Assembly: GCF_018130215.1 (NCBI RefSeq)
Contig: NZ_JAFCKQ010000005.1
Span: forward strand, 1-64,000
From: Bradyrhizobium jicamae
Lineage (GTDB): Bacteria > Pseudomonadota > Alphaproteobacteria > Rhizobiales > Xanthobacteraceae
DNA: 64,000 nucleotides
Direction of reading: 5' to 3'
In this document: piece by piece, positions 16,931 through 25,776 of the stretch
Numbering within the stretch: position 1 is the first letter of the stretch
Layout of the letters: each line of letters starts with the position of its first letter
Notes under the pieces: generated by a model
Told to the model about the DNA's origin: nothing
The model's database searches: none
What the model saw: the letters and a program-made list of their open reading frames with translations, nothing else
Position numbers and translations under genes: made by a program

Positions 16931-18808
16931 TCAGGAATGCGCCGGCGGCGTCTCGCGCGATGCGGTCTCGGCGCCGTTTCGTGCGGCGAAATTTGCGGGA
17001 ACCGGCACCGCGCTCATTTGCGTTGAGGCGCTGAAGATTGACGTCTTCTGGGTCTCCTCGGCCTGCAGCTTGGCGCGCACCCGCATCAGGTCCTTCCAGC
17101 CGATATAGCCGACCAGCCGCTGGTCCTCGCGCGAGATCACCGGCAGATGCGAGACGTTGACCTGCAACAGGCGGTCGGCGAGCCGGTCGAGATATTCATC
17201 GGGATAGGCGACGGTGATCTTGCTCCCCGTCAGCAGGCTGCCAAGCGTCGCGGTGCGATGCTTGCCGGCGCGCCGCCAGCGCAGCACCGACGGCGGATCG
17301 ATGACGCCGAGCACGCGATGGTTGGCGTCAACCACCGGGAAGCTCGGATGTCCGGTCTTCGGATGGGTCAGGAAGGCCGCGGCGCCATGCAGCGTCATGG
17401 TGTCGGACACGGTCTCGACCGCCTTGGTCATCACCTCGCGCACCCGCGTCAACGCGAACGGATCGACGCGATATTCGCGAACCAGATGATGGCCGCGCCG
17501 CGCGACCTTTTCGGTCAGGATCGAGCGCCGCATCAGCAGCACGGTCACGCCATGCGCGGTGCCGCAGGCCGCAATCAGCGGCAGCAGCACGTGGGTGTTG
17601 CCGGTCAGCTCGACGGCGAAGAAGGTTGCGGTCAGCGGCGAGCGCATCGTGCCGCCCATCGTCGCCGCCATCGCGAGCAGTGCCCAGAACCCGGGACTGG
17701 CGGATGGCAGATAGCCGCTCAGCGCCGTGCCCATCGCGCCGCCCATGATCAGAAGCGGCGCCAGCACGCCGCCCGACGTGCCCGAGCCGAGCGCGACCGA
17801 CCAGATCACGGCCTTCACCACCAGCAAGAGCAGTGCGGCCTTCAGCACCATGTCGCCATTCAGCATCGCGGCGAGATTGTCATAGCCGACGCTGAGCGCC
17901 CGCGGGTCGATCAGGCCGCCGATGCCGACGACCAGGCCGCCGATCATCGGCCACCACATCCAGTGGATCGGCAGCTTCTGGAAGGCGTCCTCGCTGCCAT
18001 AGACCAGCCGCGTCAGCACGCCCGACAAAAGGCCTGAGAGGATTCCGATCAACACCCATGCGCCAAGCTGCAGCAGCGAGATGTCGACGCTGCCCGTGAA
18101 CGGGAAAAGCGGCGCGGACATATGAAAGAAGATGCCCCGCTCGACCGCGGCGACGACGGCGGCGACGGTGACCGGAATGAAGCTGCGCGGCGTCCATTCG
18201 AACAGCAGGAGCTCGACCGCGAGCATGATCGCGGCGATCGGCGTGCCGAACACGGTGGTCATGCCGGCGGCGGCGCCGGCCACCAGCAACGTCTTGCGTT
18301 CGTTGTCGGTCACCGGGAGCATCTGGGCGATCAGCGAGCCGATCGCACCGCCGGTCATGATGATCGGGCCCTCGGCGCCGAACGGGCCGCCGGTGCCGAT
18401 CGCCACTGCCGACGACAGCGGCTTGAGGATCGCGACCTTGGCACCGAGCCGCGAGCGGCCGAGCAGGATCGCTTCGATGGCTTCCGGAATGCCGTGGCCG
18501 CGGATCTTCTCGCTGCCGTAGCGCGCCATCAGGCCGATGATCAGCGAGCCTGCGACGGGAACCAGCACCATCCAGAGCCCGAGCGGCGAATCCTGCAGCT
18601 TCACGTCAGTGAAGGCAAAGCGGCCGAAATAGGCGATGTTGGTGGCGAGCTTGATCAATTGCAGCAGCGCGAAGCCGGCCACCACGCCGACGCTGGCGAC
18701 GACGACGGCAATCGCCGAGATCACCACGACGCGCGGATCAGTGGTGAAATCGCCGAGATAGTGGCTGGCTTTGGCTGACGCGCTCGTTTTGGCGGAAATG
18801 ACGCTCAT
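16931..18808 (-). CDS. ClC-family chloride channel/antiporter with CBS domains
   Basis: A 625-residue protein: about 440 residues of ClC membrane domain followed by a pair of CBS domains (about 455-590). The three selectivity-filter motifs are visible as GHGIP (about 93), GAEGP (about 140, with the gating glutamate) and GGVLAP (about 340). ClC proteins of this kind move chloride, nitrate or fluoride and may exchange for protons; the CBS pair usually senses nucleotides. It is transcribed alone. A 17-base palindrome lies 36 bases upstream of its start. Confidence 0.93.
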   Translation of the reverse strand: MSVISAKTSASAKASHYLGDFTTDPRVVVISAIAVVVASVGVVAGFALLQLIKLATNIAYFGRFAFTDVKLQDSPLGLWMVLVPVAGSLIIGLMARYGSEKIRGHGIPEAIEAILLGRSRLGAKVAILKPLSSAVAIGTGGPFGAEGPIIMTGGAIGSLIAQMLPVTDNERKTLLVAGAAAGMTTVFGTPIAAIMLAVELLLFEWTPRSFIPVTVAAVVAAVERGIFFHMSAPLFPFTGSVDISLLQLGAWVLIGILSGLLSGVLTRLVYGSEDAFQKLPIHWMWWPMIGGLVVGIGGLIDPRALSVGYDNLAAMLNGDMVLKAALLLLVVKAVIWSVALGSGTSGGVLAPLLIMGGAMGTALSGYLPSASPGFWALLAMAATMGGTMRSPLTATFFAVELTGNTHVLLPLIAACGTAHGVTVLLMRRSILTEKVARRGHHLVREYRVDPFALTRVREVMTKAVETVSDTMTLHGAAAFLTHPKTGHPSFPVVDANHRVLGVIDPPSVLRWRRAGKHRTATLGSLLTGSKITVAYPDEYLDRLADRLLQVNVSHLPVISREDQRLVGYIGWKDLMRVRAKLQAEETQKTSIFSASTQMSAVPVPANFAARNGAETASRETPPAHS

Positions 18809-18843
18809 TGGCTCGGACGGGATTTGATGCGGGACGCCGCGTC

Positions 18844-18860
18844 ATATCGTACTACGATAT
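18844..18860. promoter_or_regulatory. Operator-like palindrome upstream of the ClC gene
   Basis: ATATCGTA-C-TACGATAT is a perfect palindrome with eight-base arms around a single centre base. It stands 36 bases upstream of the ClC start codon, in an AT-richer patch, where a repressor site would be expected. The sequence resembles sites bound by PadR-type repressors, from memory. No such regulator gene is adjacent. Confidence 0.5.
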
Positions 18861-19020
18861 AATTACAAGCGGACGAATCCGCATGCCTTCGGGAAAACCG
18901 GCCCGAAAATGAACGTCCTGGAGCAGGTTGAATTCGAGCCAAATCGGCCCAATTCCGCGGGCAGGGAGAGGCGAATTTTCCCTTGGGGCGTGCGACCCGG
19001 ACCGGGTTTGTCGCGCTACG

Positions 19021-20217
19021 TTAACGCTTGCGGTCGGTGACCAGCGCCAGCAGCACGGTCAGCACCATGAAGATGACCGAGGCGCCGAACACCCAGTGCG
19101 GCATGTGCTGGTCCATGATCCAGCCGAACAGCAGCGGGCTGACGATGCCGCCGAAGTTGAAGCCGGTGGAGACGATGCCGAAGGCGCGCCCGGCGGCGCC
19201 GGCCGGCGCGGCGTTGCGCACCATCATGTCGCGGGACGGCGCGATCACGCCGCCAAGGAACCCGGCGAGCCCCATGGCCAGCGTCAGCGCCACCGCGGGC
19301 AGGTTCACCAGCGCGATCACGAGCACGAGGACGGCATTGACCGCGAAGCAGGCCGCGGCGACCTGGCTGTGGCGATGGGTCCAGTCGGCGAGATAGCCGC
19401 CGGCGAGCACACCGACGGCGCTGGCACCGAGGAACGCGGTCAGCGCGACATTGGCGGTGGAGAACGAGGTGCCGTAGCCGCCCATCAGGGCAACGACGCC
19501 GAAATTATTGATGCCTGCGGTCGACAGGCTGAGCAGCGTGAAGAAGGCGGTCAGCACCATCAACGCCGGCGTGATCACGCTGGTCTTCGCTGCCGCCTCG
19601 TCCCTGGCCTTGCCCTTGTTTGCGCCTGCGTCGGGAATGCCGAGCACGATCAGGAACAGCGCCACCAGCGGGCCGATCGCGCCGGCCGCGATCAGGGCGC
19701 CGAGCCCGCCGATCGCGCCGACCAGCGCCGCCATGATCGCCGGTGCCACCGCGCCGCCGAGATAGCCGGCGAAGGTGTGGATCGAGAAGGCGCGGCCCAT
19801 CCGCGCCTCGTCCATATGCGCCGCCAGGATGGCGTAGTCGGCCGGGTGATAGACGCTGTTGGCGAGCCCGAGCGTCACGGCGCTGACGATCAGCGCGGGA
19901 TAGCTCAGATGCAGGCCGAGCCCGATCAGCGAACAGCCGCCGACGGTGAGCCCGATCAGGAGGATCTTGCGCGCGCCGATATGGTCGGCGAGGTAGCCGA
20001 TCGGCGCCTGGGTCAGCGCGGAGGTGACCGCGAACACCGTGAGCGCGAAGCCGAGTTCGACATAGCCGACGCCGAGCTGTGCCTTCAGGAACGGAAACAG
20101 CATCGGCAGCACGAAGATGTGGAAATGGCTGACCCAATGGGCAACCGAAATCCCCGTCAGCGTGCGGAGCGCGCTGTCGGCTTTCGTCTGCTGCGGCGCA
20201 GCCAGAATGTCGACCAT
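19021..20217 (-). CDS. MFS transporter, fosmidomycin-resistance (Fsr)-like
   Basis: A 398-residue, twelve-helix major facilitator. The N-terminal region ISVAHWVSHFHIFVLPMLFPF and the later ANSVYHPADYAILAAHM resemble the Fsr group, in which a conserved H/Y-HP(A) motif follows helix 4. Such proteins export small toxic compounds, but close relatives in alphaproteobacteria have unknown substrates. It is a single gene. The ATG at 20217 is 232 bases from the divergent ATP-grasp gene; that gap holds a dispersed repeat (family B). Confidence 0.88.
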   Translation of the reverse strand: MVDILAAPQQTKADSALRTLTGISVAHWVSHFHIFVLPMLFPFLKAQLGVGYVELGFALTVFAVTSALTQAPIGYLADHIGARKILLIGLTVGGCSLIGLGLHLSYPALIVSAVTLGLANSVYHPADYAILAAHMDEARMGRAFSIHTFAGYLGGAVAPAIMAALVGAIGGLGALIAAGAIGPLVALFLIVLGIPDAGANKGKARDEAAAKTSVITPALMVLTAFFTLLSLSTAGINNFGVVALMGGYGTSFSTANVALTAFLGASAVGVLAGGYLADWTHRHSQVAAACFAVNAVLVLVIALVNLPAVALTLAMGLAGFLGGVIAPSRDMMVRNAAPAGAAGRAFGIVSTGFNFGGIVSPLLFGWIMDQHMPHWVFGASVIFMVLTVLLALVTDRKR

Positions 20218-20330
20218 ATCGGAGAAAACCCTGTTCCAAACAGCCCGGCGAGGCCGGCCGAAAATAGAGGCTGGCCGCTAATTGTCCATGAACGCGGCTG
20301 CATGGCTGCCCCCGGAAGCAAGGGTAGGCC

Positions 20331-20390
20331 GTTGTTTCGACGCGTTTTCTTCACGCGGACAGGTCGCTGCTTCGCTCGAAAACGCTCCGG
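20331..20390. repeat. Dispersed repeat, family B
   Basis: The segment TTTCGACGCGTTTTCTTCAC (from 20335) through TTCGCTCGAAAACGCTCC (ending near 20388) is nearly the reverse complement of 61701-61757 and also matches 49093-49150. All three are intergenic. From memory, similar elements are common in Bradyrhizobium and relatives. Confidence 0.75.
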
Positions 20391-20448
20391 ATGCCGCATG
20401 CGGCATCAAAGGCGGCGACAACAGGCGGCTGCGCGGCGATGATCGGTC

Positions 20449-21741
20449 ATGGTCGAGGTCAGGCAGCTGCTCCGCGTGCTCGTGCCGGAGGGGTCTAGCA
20501 CCTCCGGCCGCGAGGCGATCACGATCCTCGGGCTGGCCGGCCACCACGTCGAGGTCTGCGATCCCTCGCGGTGGTGCCTGGCGCGCTATTCCCGCTTCGT
20601 GCGCAAATTCCACCATTGCCCGCCGTTGCGCAGCGATCCGGCGGGCTTCCTCCGCTATGTCGAGCATCTCCTGTCGTCGCAGCGCTTCGACGTGCTGCTG
20701 CCGACCCATGAGCAGGGTCTTGCCTTCGCGCGTGTCTGCGACCGGCTCACGGCGCGCGCCGCCCTCGCTCTGCCGGATTTCGCCAGCTACCGCATGGTGC
20801 ACGGCAAGGCCGGGTTCAGTCGTTTGCTCGATCAGCTCGGCCTGCCGCAGCCGCCGACGCGCATCGTGACCTCGGCCGACGAACTGCGCGGGGCTGTGCG
20901 TTTTCCGTCTGTGGTCAAGACCTCGGTCGGCACCGCCAGCCGCGGCGTCTGGTTCGTGCGCGACTCGAGCGATCTCAATCTTGCGCTCTACGATCTCGAG
21001 TCGGGCGGAGATTTCGACGGCGAGGTGTTGGTGCAGGATCTCGTCACCGGCACCACCGAGAAGGCGCAATCGGTGTTTTGTCGCGGTGCGCTGGTCGGCT
21101 TCCATGCCTATCGTCAGGTCGCGGCCGGTGTCGGCGGCGGCGAGGCGGTCAAGGAGAGCGTCACCCGGCCTCTTGTGCGCGCCTGGCTCGCGACCATCGG
21201 CGCGCATCTCGGCTGGCACGGTGCGCTGTCGGTCGATGCCATCATGCCGCTCGACAGCACGACGCCGCTTCTGATCGACTGCAATCCGCGGCTGGTCGAG
21301 CCGGTCAATGCGTATCGCGCCGGCACCGATCTGGTCGATCTGCTGCTGCGGGTCTCGCGCGGCGAGACCCCGGCGCCGCTTGCCGAGAGTCGCGCCGGCG
21401 TGCGTACGCATCTGGCGATGCAGGCGCTGCTCGGCAGCGCCTCGCGCGAGGGCACGCGGCGCGACATCGTGAGGGAGTGCGGGCGCCTCGCCGCCGGCCA
21501 CGGCGCGTATCAGGGCAGCACGGAGGAATTGACGCCGGTGCGGCTCGACTGGCTCAGCGCCGTGCCGCTGGCGATGACGGTCGCGCTGCTGCTGGCATCG
21601 CCGCGGCTCGCGACCCGCCTCGCACGCGGCGGCTTCGGCGCGCATCTGCTCGATCGCGAAAGCATCAGGGCGATCGAGAGCGAGGATTTTTGCCGAACTC
21701 TATCCCCGTCGTCCTACAACGGCTCGTCGTCATTGCCGTAG
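20449..21741 (+). CDS. ATP-grasp family ligase of unknown substrate
   Basis: A 430-residue protein with the ATP-grasp arrangement seen in carbamoyl-phosphate synthase large chain and peptide ligases. An N-terminal alpha-beta domain (RVLVPEGSSTSGREAITILG) precedes the ATP-binding part: FPSVVKTSVGTASRGVWFV holds the conserved lysine and glycine loop, and PLLIDCNPRLVEPVNAY the metal-binding D/N-PR motif. ATP-grasp enzymes join a carboxylate to an amine or thiol through an acyl phosphate. The C-terminal 80 residues are more hydrophobic (AVPLAMTVALLLASPRLA). No peptide or biosynthetic genes sit nearby, so the product is unknown. Its 3' end overlaps the convergent acidic small gene by 28 bases. Confidence 0.8.
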   Translation: MVEVRQLLRVLVPEGSSTSGREAITILGLAGHHVEVCDPSRWCLARYSRFVRKFHHCPPLRSDPAGFLRYVEHLLSSQRFDVLLPTHEQGLAFARVCDRLTARAALALPDFASYRMVHGKAGFSRLLDQLGLPQPPTRIVTSADELRGAVRFPSVVKTSVGTASRGVWFVRDSSDLNLALYDLESGGDFDGEVLVQDLVTGTTEKAQSVFCRGALVGFHAYRQVAAGVGGGEAVKESVTRPLVRAWLATIGAHLGWHGALSVDAIMPLDSTTPLLIDCNPRLVEPVNAYRAGTDLVDLLLRVSRGETPAPLAESRAGVRTHLAMQALLGSASREGTRRDIVRECGRLAAGHGAYQGSTEELTPVRLDWLSAVPLAMTVALLLASPRLATRLARGGFGAHLLDRESIRAIESEDFCRTLSPSSYNGSSSLP

Positions 21742-21887
21742 CGGTCGAGCTTCGGCGTCGCGAGGTCGCCGTCCTCGTCGCATTCGTCATCCTGCTGCGA
21801 CGGCAGCGGAGGCGGCATTTTCGATTTGTCGTCTGCGTTGACCCCGCCCTTGGCGCCGCCCTCGTTGGTCTTCCTGGCTTTGCCCAT
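21714..21887 (-). CDS. Small acidic protein of unknown function (57 aa)
   Basis: ATG at 21887 with AGGGGAAAC just upstream, stop TAG at 21714. The product begins MGKARKTNEGGAKGGVNADD, then KSKMPPPLPSQQDDECDEDG, and ends LATPKLDRYGNDDEPL. It has a basic N-terminus and a strongly acidic, probably disordered, C-terminal half with one cysteine. The good ribosome site and clean coding bias support it. It converges with and overlaps the ATP-grasp gene by 28 bases. I know no function for such proteins. Confidence 0.7.
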   Translation of the reverse strand: MGKARKTNEGGAKGGVNADDKSKMPPPLPSQQDDECDEDGDLATPKLDRYGNDDEPL

Positions 21888-21966
21888 ACGTTTCCCCTGC
21901 GCAGCGGATTGGTTGCCGGCAGTCTACGCCGGTTCGCGCGCGTTGTAATGTGATCGGGCTACGGAA

Positions 21967-23007
21967 TCACCCGTGCACCACCGGCCCGCCGGCCTTCTTC
22001 CAGGCGTCGATGCCGCCTTCGATGTGCGCGGTGTTCGGGAGTCCGGCCTTCTTCGCGGCGGCCACCGCCATCGCCGAGCGCTCGCCGAACGCGCAGAAGA
22101 ACACCACGCGGCGGCCGGTTGCGGCGGCGACCTCGCGCAGCATGCCGCCGGGTAGCAGGCTCTCGCCGATCGCGGGGTAGGGCGCATGCAGGGCGCCGGG
22201 GAGCATGCCGTGCTTGGCGCGCTCTCCGCTCTCGCGCAGATCGACAAGCAGGATGTCGGGCCGCCCGAGGCTTGTGATCGCATCGCGCGCCGAGACCGAG
22301 AGGCCTTCCCTGGCAAGCTCGTCCTGGTGCAGGCCGACATGCATGTTGGCGGGCACCACGACATCCATCAGCTTCGGGTTGGGCAAGTTGAGATTGTTCA
22401 TCAGTTCGACATAGTCGTCGATCGACTTCACCTGCAGCCGCGGATTGTAGCGCTTCTCCTCGCCGATGGTGGAGACAGTGTCGCCCTTGTAGTCATGCGC
22501 GGGGAACACCATGGTCTCCTCGGGCAGCTTGAGCAGGCGGTTGAAGATCGAATCGTACTGCGCGCGTGCGCTGCCGTTCTGGAAGTCGGTGCGGCCGGTG
22601 CCGCGGATCAGCAGCGTGTCGCCGGTGAAGACACGGTCGCCCATCAGGTAGCTGTAGGAATCGTCGGTGTGGCCCGGCGTGTACATCGCCTCCAGGCACA
22701 GGCCCTCGATCATCACCTTGTCGCCGTCGGAGACGCGCATCGACACCACGTCGGCCTTGCTCTGCTCCCCCATGATGGTGATGCACTGGGTGCGGTCGCG
22801 CAGTTCGCCCAGGCCGGTGACGTGGTCGGCATGCAGATGGGTGTCGACGGCTTTCACCAGCCTGAGATCGAGCTCCTGCAGCAGCTTGCAGTAGCGGTCG
22901 GCCTTCTCCAGCACGGGATCGAGGATCAGGGCTTCGCCGCCGGCGCGGCTTGCGAGCAGATAGCTGTAGGTGCCGGATACGCTGTCGAAGAGTTGGCGAA
23001 AGATCAT
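21967..23007 (-). CDS. Metallo-beta-lactamase fold hydrolase with rhodanese domain (persulfide dioxygenase-like)
   Basis: A 346-residue fusion. The N-terminal 240 residues are an ETHE1-like metallo-beta-lactamase domain with the metal motif H57-L-H59-A-D61-H62 and further ligands in YTPGHTDDSYS and FPAHDYKGD. The C-terminal 100 residues are a rhodanese domain whose active-site loop is FFCAFGERSA. Related fusions (PDO-rhodanese, CstB-like) oxidise persulfide sulfur to sulfite and transfer sulfane sulfur. It lies 183 bases downstream of the DsrE-like gene on the same strand as the Sox cluster. This context supports a role with sulfane sulfur left by thiosulfate oxidation; the activity is inferred from domain structure. 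Confidence 0.88.
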   Translation of the reverse strand: MIFRQLFDSVSGTYSYLLASRAGGEALILDPVLEKADRYCKLLQELDLRLVKAVDTHLHADHVTGLGELRDRTQCITIMGEQSKADVVSMRVSDGDKVMIEGLCLEAMYTPGHTDDSYSYLMGDRVFTGDTLLIRGTGRTDFQNGSARAQYDSIFNRLLKLPEETMVFPAHDYKGDTVSTIGEEKRYNPRLQVKSIDDYVELMNNLNLPNPKLMDVVVPANMHVGLHQDELAREGLSVSARDAITSLGRPDILLVDLRESGERAKHGMLPGALHAPYPAIGESLLPGGMLREVAAATGRRVVFFCAFGERSAMAVAAAKKAGLPNTAHIEGGIDAWKKAGGPVVHG

Positions 23008-23190
23008 GACGGCTGCCGCGGTCTCTGATTGAGTCTCGCGGAGGATATTATTCTAGTTTGATGCCGTTCTCAAACAGGATTCGTCCCCAAATCTCGGGTT
23101 GACCGAAGAGGATTTCCTCCCACCAAGGACGGAGTAGCCTTAGCCCTTCTCCCGAACATCGCTTGCGTCGCTTCGCTCGCAATGACGGTG

Positions 23191-23646
23191 TCAGGGGCGA
23201 ACCAGCGTGTATCCGTTCTCGGTCAGCAGCAGGATCTGCGCGACGCCGACCTGCACCGGCGTGGCGGCGGAGATGTAATCCGGCCGCTTGCCGGTCTCGC
23301 GTTCGATGGTGTCGACGGTGTTGAGGCAAATATCGACCCGCGCGCCCTGCGCGACCAGGCTCTCGACCAGCTTGCGGTTCGGATTGTCAGGCTTGAGCAG
23401 CTCGATGCCCGGGCCGAAGGCGACGATCTCGACCGCGACCTTGTCGGGGTCGTAGTGCTTCATCAGATTGTTGGCGACGCTGATCACGAGGCCCTGTTTC
23501 CTCGGATCATTGTCGGAGAGTTGCAGCACGATCTTGTGCTCGGCGAACGGCTTGTCCTGTGGCGGCGCCAGTTGGGCGCGCGCGAGCGGCGCCGCCAGCG
23601 TCGTCAGCGCGATGCAAAGCGCTGTCGTGATCGCGCGTCGCGTCAT
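23191..23646 (-). CDS. DsrE/DsrF-like periplasmic sulfur-relay protein
   Basis: A 151-residue protein with a Sec signal peptide (MTRRAITTALCIALTTLAAP...ARAQ) and a DsrE/F-type fold (HKIVLQLSDNDPRKQGLVIS, then VAVEIVAFGPGIELL). One cysteine of the mature part lies in VDICLNTVD at about residue 104, as in related proteins where it carries sulfur. The start overlaps the soxB stop (ATGA), so it is made with SoxB. DsrE-type proteins bind or transfer sulfane sulfur; an exported member beside soxB probably handles sulfur in the periplasm. The exact partner is unknown. Confidence 0.82.
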   Translation of the reverse strand: MTRRAITTALCIALTTLAAPLARAQLAPPQDKPFAEHKIVLQLSDNDPRKQGLVISVANNLMKHYDPDKVAVEIVAFGPGIELLKPDNPNRKLVESLVAQGARVDICLNTVDTIERETGKRPDYISAATPVQVGVAQILLLTENGYTLVRP

Positions 23647-25391
23647 CCCTGCCTCACGATGCCCGGATTGTCGTCGACGCCCTTCAGCGTCACGCCCGGC
23701 GCGTCCCGGTTCGCAGGCCGCCCGGCGCGCAGATGCCTTGCAACCACCTCCCAGACCGGCGCGCCGCTCTGCTGGTTGACCGAGGCCCAGCCGGCCACCT
23801 TGTAGCTCTTGCCGGACTCGAGGTGCCTGCCGTTCGGCAGCTTCAGCTCGGAGATGCGCTTGCCGGCGGATTCCGCCGGCGTGCAGGTGTAGGCGAGGCC
23901 GCCGACGCGAACCATGTCGCCGCCCTGCTGATAATAGGGATCGGCGTTGAACAGGTTGTCGCAGACGTCTTCCAGCACGTCCCTGATCTGGCTGCCGGTC
24001 ATGCTGGCGACATAGGTTTCGGGGTAGGTGATTGCGGTTTCCGAAAGCAGATCTTCCATGGTCAGCGGTTGGCCGGCCAGGGTGGTGAGGCCCCAGCGGA
24101 AGCCGGGCGACAGCGCGATCTCGGCATTGAGCTCGCTCACGAGCGCGTCACAGATCAGCTGGTCGACGGTGCCGGAGAAATTGTCGCGGCGATAGAGCAG
24201 GCGATCGGCGGAGGCGAGCTTGTCGCTCCAGTCGGCGACATGCGGCCCGCGCACCTTGTCGATCAGCGTCTGCATCGCGGGATCGGGCTTCAACAACTCC
24301 GAGAACACCGGCAGCAGGCGATAGCGCACATTGGCGACCTTGCCCTTGGTAAGCTCGAGATCGAGCACGCCGACGAACTTGCCGTTGGAGCCGGCATTGG
24401 TGACCAGCGTGACGCCGCCGGCGTTGGTCACCGTGATCGGCAGCGGGATCGCGTCATGGGTGTGGCCGCCGAGGATCACGTCGATGCCGGTGACGCGGCT
24501 CGCGAGCTTCAGGTCGACATCCATGCCGTTGTGCGACAGCAGGATCACCGCCTCGACCTTGTCGTTGTTGCGATGGCCGTCGACCAGCTTCTGCAACTCC
24601 TCGTCGCGGATACCGAAGGTCCAGTCCGGCGTGAAGCGTTTGGGATGCGCGATCGGCACATAGGGGAAGGCTTGCCCGATGATCGCGATACGATGGCCGC
24701 CGATGTCCTTGATGGTCGACGGCTTGAAGACGCGCCCCGAGGCCGGATCGAATGCCTTGGCATCGTTGAAGGCGGCTTCCTCGGTCAGGAACACGTTCTG
24801 CGCCAGGAACTCGCCCTTGAAGCGGGCGAGATTGTCGCGCAGCGCCTGCTCGCCATAGGTGAATTCCCAATGCCCGGTCATCGCTTCGATGCCGAGCAGA
24901 TTGGCCGCCTCCACCATGTCGGCGCCCTTCATGGTGTTGGCCAGGCCAGTGCCCTGCCAGAGGTCGCCGCCGTCGAGAAGCACCGAGCGCCGCTCGCCGA
25001 CATCGGCGCGCAACTTGTCGATCAGCGTCTTCAGATGCGCAAAGCCGCCGAGCCGGCCGAAGCGGACGGCCGCCTTCTCGAACTCGACTGACGTGAAGGC
25101 ATAGGCGTCGGCGCTGTCGGGCCGGATACCGAAGCGGTCGAGGAACGCCTTGCCGACCAGATGCGGCGGCTGGCCGGCCATCGCGCCGACCCCGAGATTG
25201 ACGCTGGGCTCGCGGAACAGCACCGGCCTGAGCTGCGCATGTGTATCGGTGATGTGCAGGATGCGTGCATTGCCGAAACGCTCGAGATCGTAGACGCCGG
25301 CGGTCTCCGCACCGCGCACGAGGTGCGGCAGGCCGGCTGCCAGTGTCGCGGCGGCTGTCGCCTTCAAAAGCTCCCGGCGGCGGATGATCAT
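23643..25391 (-). CDS. soxB: SoxB, thiosulfohydrolase of the Sox system
   Basis: A 582-residue periplasmic enzyme that hydrolyses the SoxY-bound S-sulfonate to release sulfate. The ATG at 25391 gives a twin-arginine signal (MIIRRRELLKATAAATL); the longer frame upstream is a repetitive arginine-rich artefact. A GTG one codon earlier (25394) is an alternative. The calcineurin-like metallophosphatase motifs are in order: ILHITDTHAQL (D, H ligands), LLDGGDLWQG, MTGHWEFTYG (SoxB form of GNHE), VILLSHNGMDVD and ILGGHTHDAIP. A 5'-nucleotidase C-terminal domain follows. It is downstream of the SoxK-like gene and overlaps the DsrE-like gene. Confidence 0.96.
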   Translation of the reverse strand: MIIRRRELLKATAAATLAAGLPHLVRGAETAGVYDLERFGNARILHITDTHAQLRPVLFREPSVNLGVGAMAGQPPHLVGKAFLDRFGIRPDSADAYAFTSVEFEKAAVRFGRLGGFAHLKTLIDKLRADVGERRSVLLDGGDLWQGTGLANTMKGADMVEAANLLGIEAMTGHWEFTYGEQALRDNLARFKGEFLAQNVFLTEEAAFNDAKAFDPASGRVFKPSTIKDIGGHRIAIIGQAFPYVPIAHPKRFTPDWTFGIRDEELQKLVDGHRNNDKVEAVILLSHNGMDVDLKLASRVTGIDVILGGHTHDAIPLPITVTNAGGVTLVTNAGSNGKFVGVLDLELTKGKVANVRYRLLPVFSELLKPDPAMQTLIDKVRGPHVADWSDKLASADRLLYRRDNFSGTVDQLICDALVSELNAEIALSPGFRWGLTTLAGQPLTMEDLLSETAITYPETYVASMTGSQIRDVLEDVCDNLFNADPYYQQGGDMVRVGGLAYTCTPAESAGKRISELKLPNGRHLESGKSYKVAGWASVNQQSGAPVWEVVARHLRAGRPANRDAPGVTLKGVDDNPGIVRQG

Positions 25392-25473
25392 CACTGTCCC
25401 GGCATTTGGTTCAAAGCCACGCGGTGGTAGGGCTCTCTCCCCCTTTCGCCGGTGCCTCCCTGACTCGTGTGTC

Positions 25474-25776
25474 TCAGTGAATTTCCATGTCCTTCCAGCG
25501 TTGCTTCTCGCTGTTGGCCTGGAAGATCGATGCCTTTGCCAGCGCCTCCGCTTCCCTGGCCTGGACGACCGCGGTGTCGAAATCGCCGGCATCTCCGGCC
25601 TTTTTCGCCGCGGCCAGCGTCGAGGCGGTGGTGGTCCACTGGTTGCGCAAGGTGCCTGCTTCCTTGTTGGCGGCTTCGGCTGTGGCATAGGCCGCCTTGT
25701 AATCGGCCTCGGAGGCGGCGAACGCCGTGCCCGCATTCGCGATCAGCAGCACGGCGATGATTGCGATGGTCCTCAT
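25474..25776 (-). CDS. SoxK-like small periplasmic protein (SoxXA-binding type)
   Basis: A 100-residue protein with a signal peptide (MRTIAIIAVLLIANAGTAFA) and a mature part that is one long alanine-rich helix pair (SEADYKAAYATAEAANKEAG ... AREAEALAKASIFQANSEKQ). Its ATG overlaps the soxA stop codon (ATGA). Size, signal peptide, helical composition and position between soxA and soxB match the small SoxXA-binding protein SoxK of other Sox operons. I infer that it stabilises the SoxXA complex. Identity rests on layout and composition, as the family has little sequence conservation. Confidence 0.7.
   Translation of the reverse strand: MRTIAIIAVLLIANAGTAFAASEADYKAAYATAEAANKEAGTLRNQWTTTASTLAAAKKAGDAGDFDTAVVQAREAEALAKASIFQANSEKQRWKDMEIH

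Noticed and set aside
18928..20442. 504-residue open frame on the plus strand
   Set aside because: Antisense to the MFS transporter, which has a clean membrane pattern; product rich in Arg, His and Asp.
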